Shown: positions 12,183 through 20,843 of the stretch, in pieces
Layout: each line of letters starts with the position of its first letter
Numbering within the stretch: position 1 is the stretch's first letter
DNA from: Peptostreptococcus stomatis DSM 17678
Lineage (GTDB): Bacteria; Bacillota; Clostridia; Peptostreptococcales; Peptostreptococcaceae
Assembly: GCF_000147675.1 (NCBI RefSeq)
Contig: NZ_ADGQ01000056.1
Location: 1 to 64,000 of the forward strand
Length of the DNA stretch: 64,000 nucleotides
Direction of reading: 5' to 3'
Translations under genes and position numbers: made by a program
The notes under the pieces: generated by a model
What the model saw: the letters and a program-made list of their open reading frames with translations, nothing else
Told to the model about the DNA's origin: nothing
Database searches by the model: none

Positions 12183-13844
12183 CTACATGCCAAGCAATTT
12201 TTTATACATGGCCCTAGACTGTAGAGGACTTATTTTCTTTGACTCAAAATAGTTGTTGGCTTTTAAAAACCTTTCTGCAACTACATTTGCTTCAATCTTG
12301 TGACCATCACATAGGTTATTTAACTCCTGCATTTTTTCACTAGGAATTGCTCCATCCAACTTCAATAGTACATCTACAATTTCCGGATGTTCTTTTAATA
12401 TCTTCTTGTCTACAACAGGAGAAGCATCATATGGTGGAAAGAGTCTTAAGTCATCCTCTAATAATTTTAGACCATAGGCCTTTATCCTACCATCAGTAGA
12501 AAATCCTAAAACAACATCCATTTTGCCTGAATTAACTGCACTGTATACTAGACTAACATCCATAGGTAGTATGGACTTAAAATCAAAACCATATTTTTCC
12601 TTAAAGGCTTCATAACCATCGCCCTTTCTATTTATCCAACTCGTATCAACGCCCGCCATTATATCTTTGGATATCTTCTTTAGGTCACTGACCTTTTCGA
12701 GTTTATGTTTCTTGGCAAAATCTTCTCTTACCATAAATACATAGGTATTTTCAAATCCATATGTTGGCAACCAAACCAAGCCAAATTCTTTATAGAAACC
12801 ATTGACTACTTTTTTTAGGGCAAAGTCAGTATCTGTCGTAGGCTCCATCTTTAGTTCACCAGTCAAGGATGTCCCTGTATACATTACAGAGGCCAAATTG
12901 GCATGTCCACCATCCATAGCCTGGAATAGTAGCATGGATGAAGACAGGTTGTTAATTATAGATACCTTCCTTTTAGGGTAGTAGTGTTCTATCATTTGCT
13001 TCTGTATTTGTGAGACTATCTGTCTTTCTGATGTACTACCACCAGCTATAACTATATCTCCCTTAGATGTATCTCCCTCCAAACCTGGTAAAGAACATGC
13101 GGTTAGACTTATCGATAAAAATAAGGATAAAAATAGAAGTGGTACTTTTTTAACCGTATTTTTCTTCTTGCCTTGTATATCTAACTCAACTTCTTTTGAA
13201 CCTGACTTGCCCTTATACTGTGATTTGGTTTTAGGCTGAACAAATTTTTCTAACCTGGCTAATATAAAATCAATTACTAGGGCTATAACTGTAACTGGTA
13301 AGGCTCCCATTACAATCATGGGTACATTAAATAAGGTCAGACCAGAAAATATGAAATCTCCAAGACCTCCTGCACCTACATAGGATGCCAGCGTAGTCCA
13401 GGCTATGACATATACAGCCGACAACCTAATACCTGCCATTATTACGGGTGCAGCCAACCTAATCTGTATACGACAAATTATTTGTGAAAATGTCATCCCC
13501 ATGCCCTTTGCAGCATCTAATATATTTTCATCTACTCCATTCATACCAAGAACTGTATTTCTAAGAACTGGAAGTAGGGAATAAATAAAAATAGCTATTA
13601 TAGCAGGTAGCTTACCTACTCCAAAGATAGGTATCATTATAGCTAACAAGGACAAGGATGGTATAGTCTGAAATACAGATGCTATAGTCATTACTACCTT
13701 TGTTAGGGTCTTATTTTTTGTAATTAACACACCTACTGGCACTGCCACCAAAACACCTAAAGACAAGGCTATAAGTGATATATATAGGTGTTCTCCTATT
13801 TTTAAAAATAATTCTGGCCATTTTTCTATAATTAAATTTATCAT
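12183..13844 (-). CDS. Osmolyte ABC permease fused to substrate-binding domain, OpuCB-CC type
   Basis: A 553-residue fusion. Residues 1-200 are an OpuCB-type permease with the EAA loop DAAKGMGMTFSQIICRIQ. A basic linker (KSQYKGKSGSK, KKKNTVKK) follows. Residues 234-250 look exactly like a lipoprotein signal: a hydrophobic stretch ending in lipobox LTAC with Cys250. Residues about 262-553 are an OpuAC-type binding domain (IVIAGGSTSERQIV, DGRIKAYGLKLLEDD). No in-frame start lies just before the signal, so the binding domain is made only as part of this chain. Fused permease/binding proteins are known in betaine importers (OpuABC of lactococci). The retained lipobox is the odd part. Specificity for betaine, carnitine or choline cannot be read from the sequence with confidence. 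Confidence 0.9.
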   Translation of the reverse strand: MINLIIEKWPELFLKIGEHLYISLIALSLGVLVAVPVGVLITKNKTLTKVVMTIASVFQTIPSLSLLAIMIPIFGVGKLPAIIAIFIYSLLPVLRNTVLGMNGVDENILDAAKGMGMTFSQIICRIQIRLAAPVIMAGIRLSAVYVIAWTTLASYVGAGGLGDFIFSGLTLFNVPMIVMGALPVTVIALVIDFILARLEKFVQPKTKSQYKGKSGSKEVELDIQGKKKNTVKKVPLLFLSLFLSISLTACSLPGLEGDTSKGDIVIAGGSTSERQIVSQIQKQMIEHYYPKRKVSIINNLSSSMLLFQAMDGGHANLASVMYTGTSLTGELKMEPTTDTDFALKKVVNGFYKEFGLVWLPTYGFENTYVFMVREDFAKKHKLEKVSDLKKISKDIMAGVDTSWINRKGDGYEAFKEKYGFDFKSILPMDVSLVYSAVNSGKMDVVLGFSTDGRIKAYGLKLLEDDLRLFPPYDASPVVDKKILKEHPEIVDVLLKLDGAIPSEKMQELNNLCDGHKIEANVVAERFLKANNYFESKKISPLQSRAMYKKLLGM

Positions 13845-13866
13845 TTAACCACCTACTTCAATTATT

Positions 13867-15036
13867 TTATTCGACTTCATACTCTTCAGTTAGCAAGACT
13901 TCTGAATCTCCAGGCTCATAATCACTCCAAAAATTATTATATAAGTAATCAACCATAGCAGCCCTAGTAATAAGACCCACAAGACAGCCCTTACTATCTA
14001 TCACTGGTATATTCCTATATTTAAGTTCATTTATATAGTACAAGGCTGATTTGACCTTTGTATCCACACGTATTGCATAGGCCCTTTTGATAAAATCTTC
14101 TATCGGCCTAGAAAACTTATTTTCTTTTACCTTTACTGCGAATGCATCTATCACACCTAATAAAATGTTATTGTCATCTACCACAAATAGTGTGTCGACT
14201 CTTTTTTTATACATTAAATTCATTGCAGCTCTAAGGCTATCTTTTACATTTATTTTATAAGGATTCTTCATCATTATTTCTTCAACCGTGCTCAGATCAA
14301 ATTTGGCTTCCGTCAGTCTATCTTCACCAATCATATTCTTGACAAATTCATTTTTAGGATTTAACAAAATATTTTCTACAGTATCGAATTGAATTAATTC
14401 ACCCTTGTCCAATATGGCAATTTTATCCGCAAGTTTTATAGCCTCATCCATATCGTGGGTAACTATCACAAATGTCTTTCCCGTTTTTACTTGTAACTCT
14501 TTAACGATATCCTGGAGTGACTCTCTAGTCACTGGATCTAAAGCACCAAATGGTTCATCCATCAAAACTATATCCTGGTCGGCTGCCAGGGCTCTTATAA
14601 CACCTATCCTCTGTTGCTGTCCACCAGACAATTCAGATGGATATCTATTTAAAAAAGACTCTGGCAAATCCACCATCTTAATCAATTTGACAGCCTTCTC
14701 TTTCATTTTATTCTCTGGCCACTTCAATAATCTCGGCACCATAGTTATATTTTCATATATAGTCATATGTGGCATCAATCCAATTTGCTGGATTACATAA
14801 CCAATTTTTCTACGTAATTCAACCTCATTAAAGTCTTTTATATTTTTACCATCTATCGTAAGTTCGCCACTAGTTGGCTCAAGCATTCTATTTAACATTC
14901 TCATTAGGGTTGTTTTACCACTACCTGAGGTTCCTATAAAACAGACAAACTCACCCCTATTGAATTCCAAATTGATATCTTTAACTGCCATTTTACCATT
15001 AGGATATTTTTTTGTTATATTCTTGTACTTTATCAT
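13867..15036 (-). CDS. opuCA: Osmolyte ABC transporter ATPase with CBS domains, OpuCA-like
   Basis: The 389-residue ATPase of the importer. Walker A GTSGSGKTT is near residue 33, the signature is LSGGQQQR, and Walker B is IVLMDEPFGALDP. Residues from about 250 to 375 form a tandem CBS pair (DSLRAAMNLMYKKRVDTLFVVDD, then YRNIPVIDSKGCLVGLITRAAM). In OpuA and OpuC the CBS pair senses ionic strength or nucleotides and gates transport. The acidic C-terminal tail resembles the anionic tail of OpuA. AGGAG precedes the ATG. It is the first of three genes, and its product energises the two permeases. Confidence 0.94.
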   Translation of the reverse strand: MIKYKNITKKYPNGKMAVKDINLEFNRGEFVCFIGTSGSGKTTLMRMLNRMLEPTSGELTIDGKNIKDFNEVELRRKIGYVIQQIGLMPHMTIYENITMVPRLLKWPENKMKEKAVKLIKMVDLPESFLNRYPSELSGGQQQRIGVIRALAADQDIVLMDEPFGALDPVTRESLQDIVKELQVKTGKTFVIVTHDMDEAIKLADKIAILDKGELIQFDTVENILLNPKNEFVKNMIGEDRLTEAKFDLSTVEEIMMKNPYKINVKDSLRAAMNLMYKKRVDTLFVVDDNNILLGVIDAFAVKVKENKFSRPIEDFIKRAYAIRVDTKVKSALYYINELKYRNIPVIDSKGCLVGLITRAAMVDYLYNNFWSDYEPGDSEVLLTEEYEVE

Positions 15037-15129
15037 ATGTTCTCCTTTCTAGGATTATTATTTTAAACATACTCCGTTTTTTATTTAAATATATCAAGTA
15101 AACCCTAATTCTCTCTTAACCGTATATGC

Positions 15130-15174
15130 TAATACCGACTGAACGGTCCTATCTAACCCCAGCAGTCGGCATTA
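15130..15174 (-). terminator. Hairpin between CoA transferase gene and opuCA
   Basis: Arms 15130-15141 and 15163-15174 form a 12-pair stem with one wobble and a 21-base loop. It lies 55 bases downstream of the CoA transferase stop and about 94 bases upstream of opuCA. It may terminate the former or sit in the leader of the latter. Its sequence resembles the hairpin at 11381-11430. Confidence 0.55.
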
Positions 15175-15228
15175 CAAATCATATTTTTCTTAATAAAAAG
15201 TACTTTTACTTATATACTTGTTTTTAAT

Positions 15229-16416
15229 TTACTTAAATACATCTTCAGAATCCATGTCAGCTATATCCTGGTCACTATAGCCTAGCTTCTTCAGTATATC
15301 TTGAGTATCATGGCCTATTTCCCTACCAGCATACTTATAAATAACATCTGATTCTGAGAATTTTATAGGCATGGCAAACTGACGAACTTTCTTTTTGCCA
15401 GCATCCACCTCTACTATCATCTCTCTAGCCTTGATCTGTGGTTCATGATTGAAGGCTTGCTCAAAGTCTAAGACTGGTTCAATACAAGCGTCCAAGTCAC
15501 CGAATACCTGGTTCCAATGTGCTAATGGTTTAGACTTGATTATTTCAACTAGTCTAGCCTTTAGAAGACCACCGTCATTTGGAGTAGGTCCCTTGTCTAT
15601 TAATTCCGGTAAGCCGACTGCCTCAGCTAATTTCTTTAGGAACTTAGGCTCTAGAGACCCAACTGTTATATACTCCTTGTCAGAAGTTTCATATATATCA
15701 TATATTCCCTTACCATTCAATTCAAAGCCTTCTCTTTCTCTCTTATTGCCATCCAGCAAGAAAGATGCCCCCTCAAAGGTATTCATCGGTATAATTGTAT
15801 CCATCATAGAAATGTCTACATACTGACCCTTTCCACTCAATTCCCTATAATTTACAGCAGCTAGGATACCTATTACTGAATGCAGGGCACCACCTGCTAT
15901 ATCCCCTAACTGTGTACTCATTAAAGATGGTCCTGTAGACTTTCTACCTGCAACAGATAGGAGACCACTTAGGGCCATAAAGTTACAATCATGACCCGCC
16001 TTGTTCATGGCTGGTCCTGAATTACCATAAGAAGATACTGAACAGTAGATTAGTTTAGGATTAACCTTTGAAAGTTCTTCATATGATAGGCCTAACTTCT
16101 TCATTACACCCGGCCTGAATTGTTCAATCACTATGTCGTATTCCATAATCAATTCCTTGATAATTTCTATGGCCTTAGGTGATTTTAGGTTTAAGGAAAT
16201 GGTTTTCTTATTCCTGTTAAGCCATAACTGATTAGCACTCAATCCTATTTCTTCATCAAAAGCTCCCATATTGTAAACTAGGTCTACCTTTGATTTTGAG
16301 CTTACCTTCAATACTTCAGCCCCCATATCAGCAAGCATTAGAGTTGCATATGGACCTGGCAAAAGAGTAGTAAAATCTAGGATTTTAAGATTTGATAAAG
16401 CTGTATTATTAGTCAT
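15229..16416 (-). CDS. CaiB/BaiF family (class III) CoA transferase
   Basis: A 395-residue class III CoA transferase. The N-terminal nucleotide-binding region reads KILDFTTLLPGPYATLMLADMGAEVLKV. The likely catalytic Asp is in HDCNFMALSGLLS (about residue 141). Family members move CoA between carboxylic acids (carnitine, formate/oxalate, aryl acids) or racemise 2-methylacyl-CoA. The substrate cannot be named from sequence alone. It stands alone, with no acyl-CoA dehydrogenase or carnitine gene beside it. Adjacency to an OpuC importer could hint at carnitine or betaine use, but this is speculative. Confidence 0.85.
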   Translation of the reverse strand: MTNNTALSNLKILDFTTLLPGPYATLMLADMGAEVLKVSSKSKVDLVYNMGAFDEEIGLSANQLWLNRNKKTISLNLKSPKAIEIIKELIMEYDIVIEQFRPGVMKKLGLSYEELSKVNPKLIYCSVSSYGNSGPAMNKAGHDCNFMALSGLLSVAGRKSTGPSLMSTQLGDIAGGALHSVIGILAAVNYRELSGKGQYVDISMMDTIIPMNTFEGASFLLDGNKREREGFELNGKGIYDIYETSDKEYITVGSLEPKFLKKLAEAVGLPELIDKGPTPNDGGLLKARLVEIIKSKPLAHWNQVFGDLDACIEPVLDFEQAFNHEPQIKAREMIVEVDAGKKKVRQFAMPIKFSESDVIYKYAGREIGHDTQDILKKLGYSDQDIADMDSEDVFK

Positions 16417-16541
16417 AATAACCCCCCATAATTAATTTGTCTATGGTTTTATTATACATTATATTAGTAGAATTTTAAACAGCGTTGAAGAAAAGATTCT
16501 AAAATTACAAAAAAATAATAAAAACTTCTATTATTTATAAA

Positions 16542-16565
16542 GAGGCTAGTCATAAGACTAACCTC
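16542..16565 (-). terminator. Terminator after the small acidic protein gene
   Basis: Arms 16542-16551 and 16556-16565 form a ten-base stem with one wobble and loop ATAA. The minus-strand continuation is AT-rich, with a long T run about 25 bases further. It closes the yebC transcript. Confidence 0.6.
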
Positions 16566-16640
16566 CCAATATACTTCTATTATAAGCCCTGCATAGCTAC
16601 CTATTACATAAGCAAGGCTAGCTAGCATGATAAGCAGGAT

Positions 16641-16922
16641 CTAGTTTTCAACAGAGTCTTCAGACTCCTGGTCTGCTGCCAGATAGAACTCTTCATATAG
16701 GGCTTCACAAACACCTACTGGCTCTGTTTCCTCAAAGTAAGGGGCCCTGTAAGTCTTTATATAAAGAACTACAGGATGGCTCAACTTGTAAACATCTATT
16801 TCAACAAACTTCTCACCATTTTCAACTTCTTCCCTATAATTAAAGACAAATGTGCCTATCTGATACATAGACATGTCATACTTTCTCACGTCAAATTCCT
16901 GACCTATATTCATATTTTCCAT
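16641..16922 (-). CDS. Small acidic protein of unknown function
   Basis: A 93-residue acidic protein (MENMNIGQEFDVRKYDMSMY at the start) that I do not recognise. It has no signal peptide or membrane segment and ends in a run of Glu, Asp and Ser. A GGAAGGA site lies ahead of the ATG, and the gene begins 11 bases after yebC, so it is a genuine co-transcribed gene. Alternating hydrophobic stretches (QIGTFVFNYREE, PVVLYIKTY) suggest a small beta-rich fold. Function unknown. Confidence 0.7.
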   Translation of the reverse strand: MENMNIGQEFDVRKYDMSMYQIGTFVFNYREEVENGEKFVEIDVYKLSHPVVLYIKTYRAPYFEETEPVGVCEALYEEFYLAADQESEDSVEN

Positions 16923-16933
16923 ATATATCCTTC

Positions 16934-17656
16934 CTATGCTTCAGGCATTTCCCAGTTATGGTGTACATTCTGTACATCATCATCTTCTTCTAGTATGTCC
17001 AATAGCTTTTCCATAGACTTGATCTGGCCTTCATCTTCCAAAACACTAGTAGTCTGAGGTATTAGCTTAACATCAGCTGCCAGGAACTTGTAGCCCTTTT
17101 CTTCTAGTCCATCCCTTACATCATTGAAGTCTTCTGGGGCAGTTAATATTTCATAGCCGACTTCTTCGGCTATAAAGTCTTCCGCACCTAAGTCTAGTGA
17201 TACTTCCATCAATTCATCTTCTTCTGCATCCTCTGCAGATATAAAGATCTGACCCTTCCTATCAAACATAAAAGATACACAACCTGGTGTTCCCAAGTTA
17301 CCATTGTTCTTGTCAAAGTAGTACCTTACATTACCTGCTGTCCTGTTCTTGTTGTCAGTTAAAGTTTCAACGATTATGGCTACTCCACCTGGTCCATAAC
17401 CTTCATAAGTTATTGATTCATAGTTTTCACCTTCACCGCCACCAACACCTTTCTTAATGGCCCTGTCTATATTATCATTAGGCATATTGTCTGACTTTGC
17501 CTTTACTATTGCTGCCTTTAGAGATGCATTGTATTCTGGATCTCCTCCACCCTCTCTTGCTGCAACTGCAATTGCCCTTGCATGCTTTGTAAATACATTT
17601 GATCTTGCTGCATCCTGTTTATTTTTTCTTCCTTCAATATTATGAATACGACCCAT
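16934..17656 (-). CDS. yebC: YebC/PmpR-family DNA-binding or translation-associated protein
   Basis: A 240-residue member of the YebC/TACO1 family. The N-terminus holds the family signature ([24 protein letters not shown]), followed by the glycine-rich [25 protein letters not shown]. YebC proteins were described as transcription regulators, and more recently as ribosome-associated factors easing translation of proline-rich stretches in bacteria and mitochondria. GGAGTG precedes the ATG. It is followed at 11 bases by the small acidic gene. Confidence 0.95.
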   Translation of the reverse strand: MGRIHNIEGRKNKQDAARSNVFTKHARAIAVAAREGGGDPEYNASLKAAIVKAKSDNMPNDNIDRAIKKGVGGGEGENYESITYEGYGPGGVAIIVETLTDNKNRTAGNVRYYFDKNNGNLGTPGCVSFMFDRKGQIFISAEDAEEDELMEVSLDLGAEDFIAEEVGYEILTAPEDFNDVRDGLEEKGYKFLAADVKLIPQTTSVLEDEGQIKSMEKLLDILEEDDDVQNVHHNWEMPEA

Positions 17657-17763
17657 AATTTCACTCCTTAATACTTATTTATATATTTAAAATACTTTAT
17701 ACGGATTATCCTCAAATATTATATCACAAATTTTACCATTCGTTAATATAAATCGCCTTATAA

Positions 17764-17797
17764 TAGGCCCTAACTCACATTTCCAAGTTGGGGCCTA
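17764..17797 (-). terminator. Hairpin downstream of nadE
   Basis: Arms 17764-17775 and 17786-17797 pair over 12 bases with one wobble. No good T tract follows on the minus strand, so this is a probable but unproven transcript end. Confidence 0.4.
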
Positions 17798-17871
17798 CTT
17801 TATCATTTATTTAAATCTCTTATTCTAACCAATGAAGCTGGTCTTTAAACTTTCTATGAAAAGGAGTTTCC

Positions 17872-18630
17872 CTATTCGAAAATTGGCGGCCTGGCTGCTG
17901 GCACCCTCTTGTGCTCACTAACCCTGTGTAGTCTATCAATTATAGCCTTATCTTTTTCAGGAACCTGGTCGGCCTTGCCTTCTAGAACCATATCTATATA
18001 CTTGTAACTAGTTCCCATTTCGCTCTCATCTGTCTGCCCTTCCCATAGGCCTGCTGATGGGGCCTTATTAATCAAGTCTTCATGGATACCCAATTCCTTG
18101 GCCCATTCAAAAACCTCTCCCTTTGTAAGGTTTGCTATTGGTAAGAAATCGACACCACCATCTCCATGCTTCGTAAAGTAGCCTGTATGGAGTTCTGCTG
18201 CATTATCAGTACCTGCAACCAGATAACCCAGGTTATTGGCTACTGTGTAAACTGTTGACATCCTAATTCTGGCCCTAAGATTGGCATCAGTCATCTTTAA
18301 TGATTCTTCCCTGTATAGGCCCTTGTCCCTTAACTTGTCAGTCACCATGTTTAGGATATCCACCTGTGGTTGGTCTAGGTCAAATTCCAGGTAGTCAATA
18401 CCACACCCATCTATAACCTTCATGCCATCAATCTTGTCCTGGGGATTACTCTTGATGTTCATTATTACACCCATGGAATTATCAGGAAAGGCCTCCTTGA
18501 TTAGGTAGGCAACTACTGCTGAATCAATACCGCCTGATACACCTACTACTACCCCCTTACAATGGGCTTCTTCAACCTTTGCCCTTATCCACTCTACAGT
18601 CTTGTCAATCTGCTGTCTTCTAGTCAACAT
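17872..18630 (-). CDS. nadE: Ammonia-dependent NAD+ synthetase
   Basis: A 252-residue NAD synthase that amidates deamido-NAD+ with ammonia and ATP, the last step of NAD synthesis. The P-loop GVSGGIDSAVVAYL is near residue 29. The deamido-NAD contacts TDNAAELHTGYFTKHGDGGVDFLPIANLTK lie in the middle, and the C-terminus ends HKRVPAARPPIF. It lacks the glutaminase domain, so it uses free ammonia, as usual in anaerobic Firmicutes. GGAGG precedes the ATG. It lies 44 bases after yigZ. Confidence 0.95.
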   Translation of the reverse strand: MLTRRQQIDKTVEWIRAKVEEAHCKGVVVGVSGGIDSAVVAYLIKEAFPDNSMGVIMNIKSNPQDKIDGMKVIDGCGIDYLEFDLDQPQVDILNMVTDKLRDKGLYREESLKMTDANLRARIRMSTVYTVANNLGYLVAGTDNAAELHTGYFTKHGDGGVDFLPIANLTKGEVFEWAKELGIHEDLINKAPSAGLWEGQTDESEMGTSYKYIDMVLEGKADQVPEKDKAIIDRLHRVSEHKRVPAARPPIFE

Positions 18631-18674
18631 AAAATCCTCCCAATTAATACAATTATATTTTTACTTTATATTTA

Positions 18675-19319
18675 CTATAAAATCTTACCATCCTTTACAG
18701 ATAGGTAAAAGCTCCCCATCTCCTTTATTTGGGCCTGGCCACTGGTCAATTCTACAAACAAGGCCTTCAAATCTTCTAGTCTATCTTGTTCACAGTTGAT
18801 TATTATATTTACACTATCAGTGTATTCTATGTCCTTTACATGGTAGCCCCTATTGGCCAACTCATTTTGGGCCTTGCCTAGTAGTGTATAGTCCAATTCT
18901 ACAGACACTTGGATAAAGGGCATTTTTTCAACAATCTGACCTGCATCCAGGCCAATCTTTGCCGTCTTAGTATAGGCACGAACCAGACCTCCAGCCCCCA
19001 GCTTGATCCCACCAAAGTAACGGGTACCTACGACAACCACATTGCATAGGCCTTCCTTTTTTATAACTTCTAGTGTAGGTATTCCGGCAGTACCTTGGGG
19101 TTCACCATCATCACTATACCTCTGTATATTCATATTTTGTCCAATCACATAGGCCCATACATTATGGGTAGCATCCTTGTGCTTAGAACTTATTTCAGCT
19201 ATAAAAGCCCTAGCTTCTTCCTCACTTTCAACTGGCTTGGCATAACCGATGAAAAGGGACTTCTCTATTGTAACTTGGTCCATGCCATAGTCGTGTATAG
19301 TCCTGTATGTATCCACCAA
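18675..19319 (-). CDS. yigZ: YigZ/IMPACT-family protein
   Basis: A 214-residue protein of the UPF0029/IMPACT family. The hallmark region reads KHKDATHNVWAYVIG and DDGEPQGTAGIPTLEVI, then YFGGIKLGAGGLVRAY. The C-terminal ferredoxin-like half (IQVSVELDYTLLGK) matches the DUF1949 domain. The biochemical role is unsettled; the eukaryotic relative IMPACT inhibits GCN2. The start is a TTG at 19319 or the adjacent GTG at 19316, both behind GGGGTG. It heads the yigZ-nadE pair. Confidence 0.9.
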   Translation of the reverse strand: MVDTYRTIHDYGMDQVTIEKSLFIGYAKPVESEEEARAFIAEISSKHKDATHNVWAYVIGQNMNIQRYSDDGEPQGTAGIPTLEVIKKEGLCNVVVVGTRYFGGIKLGAGGLVRAYTKTAKIGLDAGQIVEKMPFIQVSVELDYTLLGKAQNELANRGYHVKDIEYTDSVNIIINCEQDRLEDLKALFVELTSGQAQIKEMGSFYLSVKDGKIL

Positions 19320-19588
19320 AACACCCCCCTTTATTCAATAACCTTATTATACCACATATAAGAAAGTTTTTTGACAAAGTAGCTGATAATCTGTCAAGTA
19401 TTGGCCTAGAGAAAATATTTCTAAATTAAATCGTTAAATATTTCCGAATATTTAAAAAATTTATAAAGAATTTTTATCAATAAAAAGGAAATCGTATACT
19501 TTTATAGAATAAGATTATAATATTATTTTTGGGTTCTGGTAGTACTAGTTCTCACCAAGCCTAAAAATCATAGAAGGAGGGGACAAAA

Positions 19589-20266
19589 TTGGTAATAGGA
19601 TGGGATAATGTCGACGACCTTGAGGATTACTTTATAACTTATCTCCTTTATAGAGACTCGCTAACTGTACCTCAGATAGCAAGGATAAGGAACTTGTCAC
19701 AAGATGAGGTCAATCTTCAGCTTATCACTGCCAAGACCGAGATTCGTAAATCAAAGCAGGAAAGCAAGAAGGATGCTGAATGTGATATTATTGTAGACTA
19801 CCTTACCTTGACTAAGGAGGAGCGCCTAGAGTTTTTGGATAATTTATCTGATAAGGATAAAAATGCTTTTAAAAGACAGGTCTATAAAGGTATCCTAAAA
19901 CTTAATAATGTCGATGATTTGATGGTTCTTGTTTGGACCGTAGGAGAATTTAGGGATGACAGGTTTTTAAATATCCTCTACCCCCTAACTCAAAAGGGGC
20001 ACTCAAATCTCAGGAGAATAGCCTACTCAGCCATAGGTAAAATTGGCAGTACCAGTAGTGTCTCCGTTGTGGAAATGGGACTCATGGATGACAATCCTCA
20101 AATCAGACAATATTGTGCCAAATTCTTAGGTGATATTGGCAATAGGGACAGTATAAAAGTCTTAGAAAATGTTATAAAAAACAAGACGGATTTTGAAAAG
20201 GAATATGTGATTAGGGCCTGTGTCCTTTCTTTGGACAAACTATATTTCAAGTACAAAATCAAATAA
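19589..20266 (+). CDS. HEAT-repeat protein with N-terminal HTH-like segment
   Basis: A 225-residue cytosolic protein starting at TTG, with AAGGAGG at 19574-19580 eight bases upstream. Residues about 25-55 (DSLTVPQIARIRNLSQDEVNLQLITAKTEI) resemble a sigma-region-4-like helix-turn-helix. Residues from about 105 onward form helical repeats of HEAT type (ILYPLTQKGHSNLRRIAYSAIGKIGS, DDNPQIRQYCAKFLGDIGN). Such repeats are protein-binding scaffolds. It lies 56 bases upstream of a Nudix-fold protein on the same strand, and the two are probably co-transcribed. Function unknown; a regulatory adaptor is a reasonable guess. Confidence 0.75.
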   Translation: MVIGWDNVDDLEDYFITYLLYRDSLTVPQIARIRNLSQDEVNLQLITAKTEIRKSKQESKKDAECDIIVDYLTLTKEERLEFLDNLSDKDKNAFKRQVYKGILKLNNVDDLMVLVWTVGEFRDDRFLNILYPLTQKGHSNLRRIAYSAIGKIGSTSSVSVVEMGLMDDNPQIRQYCAKFLGDIGNRDSIKVLENVIKNKTDFEKEYVIRACVLSLDKLYFKYKIK

Positions 20267-20322
20267 TAGCCACGTAGATGCGTGGTATAGTAATATTACT
20301 TATTAAACTGGAGGGATTCAAG

Positions 20323-20745
20323 ATGATAGTGAGACGTTGTTCTGGTGGTGTTGTGTTTTATGCAAATAAGGTTCTACTAGTTGAGAATGATAAGGGCGAA
20401 TGGACTCTACCTAAGGGTAAGATCATTGGTGATGGTCTACCTCATGAAAGCGCAATAGATAGGGTAAAATTTGAAACTGGCGTTGATGCTAAAATACTCG
20501 ATATAGCTGGTGATACTATATATGAATTTTTCTCAAGGAGTAGAAACCAGAGAGTATGTAATGCGATTATGTGGTATGTTATGGAATCACCTAACCAAGA
20601 AGTTAAATTAACAGGTGAATTTTTAGGCGGTGGCTTCTATAAGGTATCAGAGGCACTGGAAATGTTAACACATAGCAAGGAGAAATCTCTAGTGGACGTT
20701 TCTTATAAGAAGTATAAGAACTTCAAGAAAAGTGATGATAAATAA
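20323..20745 (+). CDS. Nudix-fold protein with degenerate Nudix box
   Basis: A 140-residue Nudix-domain protein. I place the start at the ATG at 20323, where CTGGAGGG lies seven bases upstream. The fold signature is clear (RRCSGGVVFY, GEWTLPKGKI, FETGV). The 23-residue Nudix box has the right length, but key positions are lost. The first Glu is Gly, Arg-Glu of the REUXEE core is Asp-Arg, and the first of the final two Glu is Phe; only one Glu remains. Metal-dependent pyrophosphohydrolysis is therefore unlikely. It may be a nucleotide sensor or binding partner, perhaps of the HEAT-repeat protein upstream. Confidence 0.8.
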   Translation: MIVRRCSGGVVFYANKVLLVENDKGEWTLPKGKIIGDGLPHESAIDRVKFETGVDAKILDIAGDTIYEFFSRSRNQRVCNAIMWYVMESPNQEVKLTGEFLGGGFYKVSEALEMLTHSKEKSLVDVSYKKYKNFKKSDDK

Positions 20746-20843
20746 TACTTTTTTAAAAAAGTAGGTCTTCTTTTATTTGAAGACGGGGGAGTATTATAAA
20801 AATTAATATATGAGGGACTAACTGGCATAGGTAGTCACCTTAA

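Noticed and set aside
19371-19397. TTGACA and TGTCAA inverted pair as a divergent promoter for yigZ and the HEAT gene
   Set aside because: No -10 box at proper spacing from either TTGACA; retained only as a possible operator-like repeat, not reported as a promoter.
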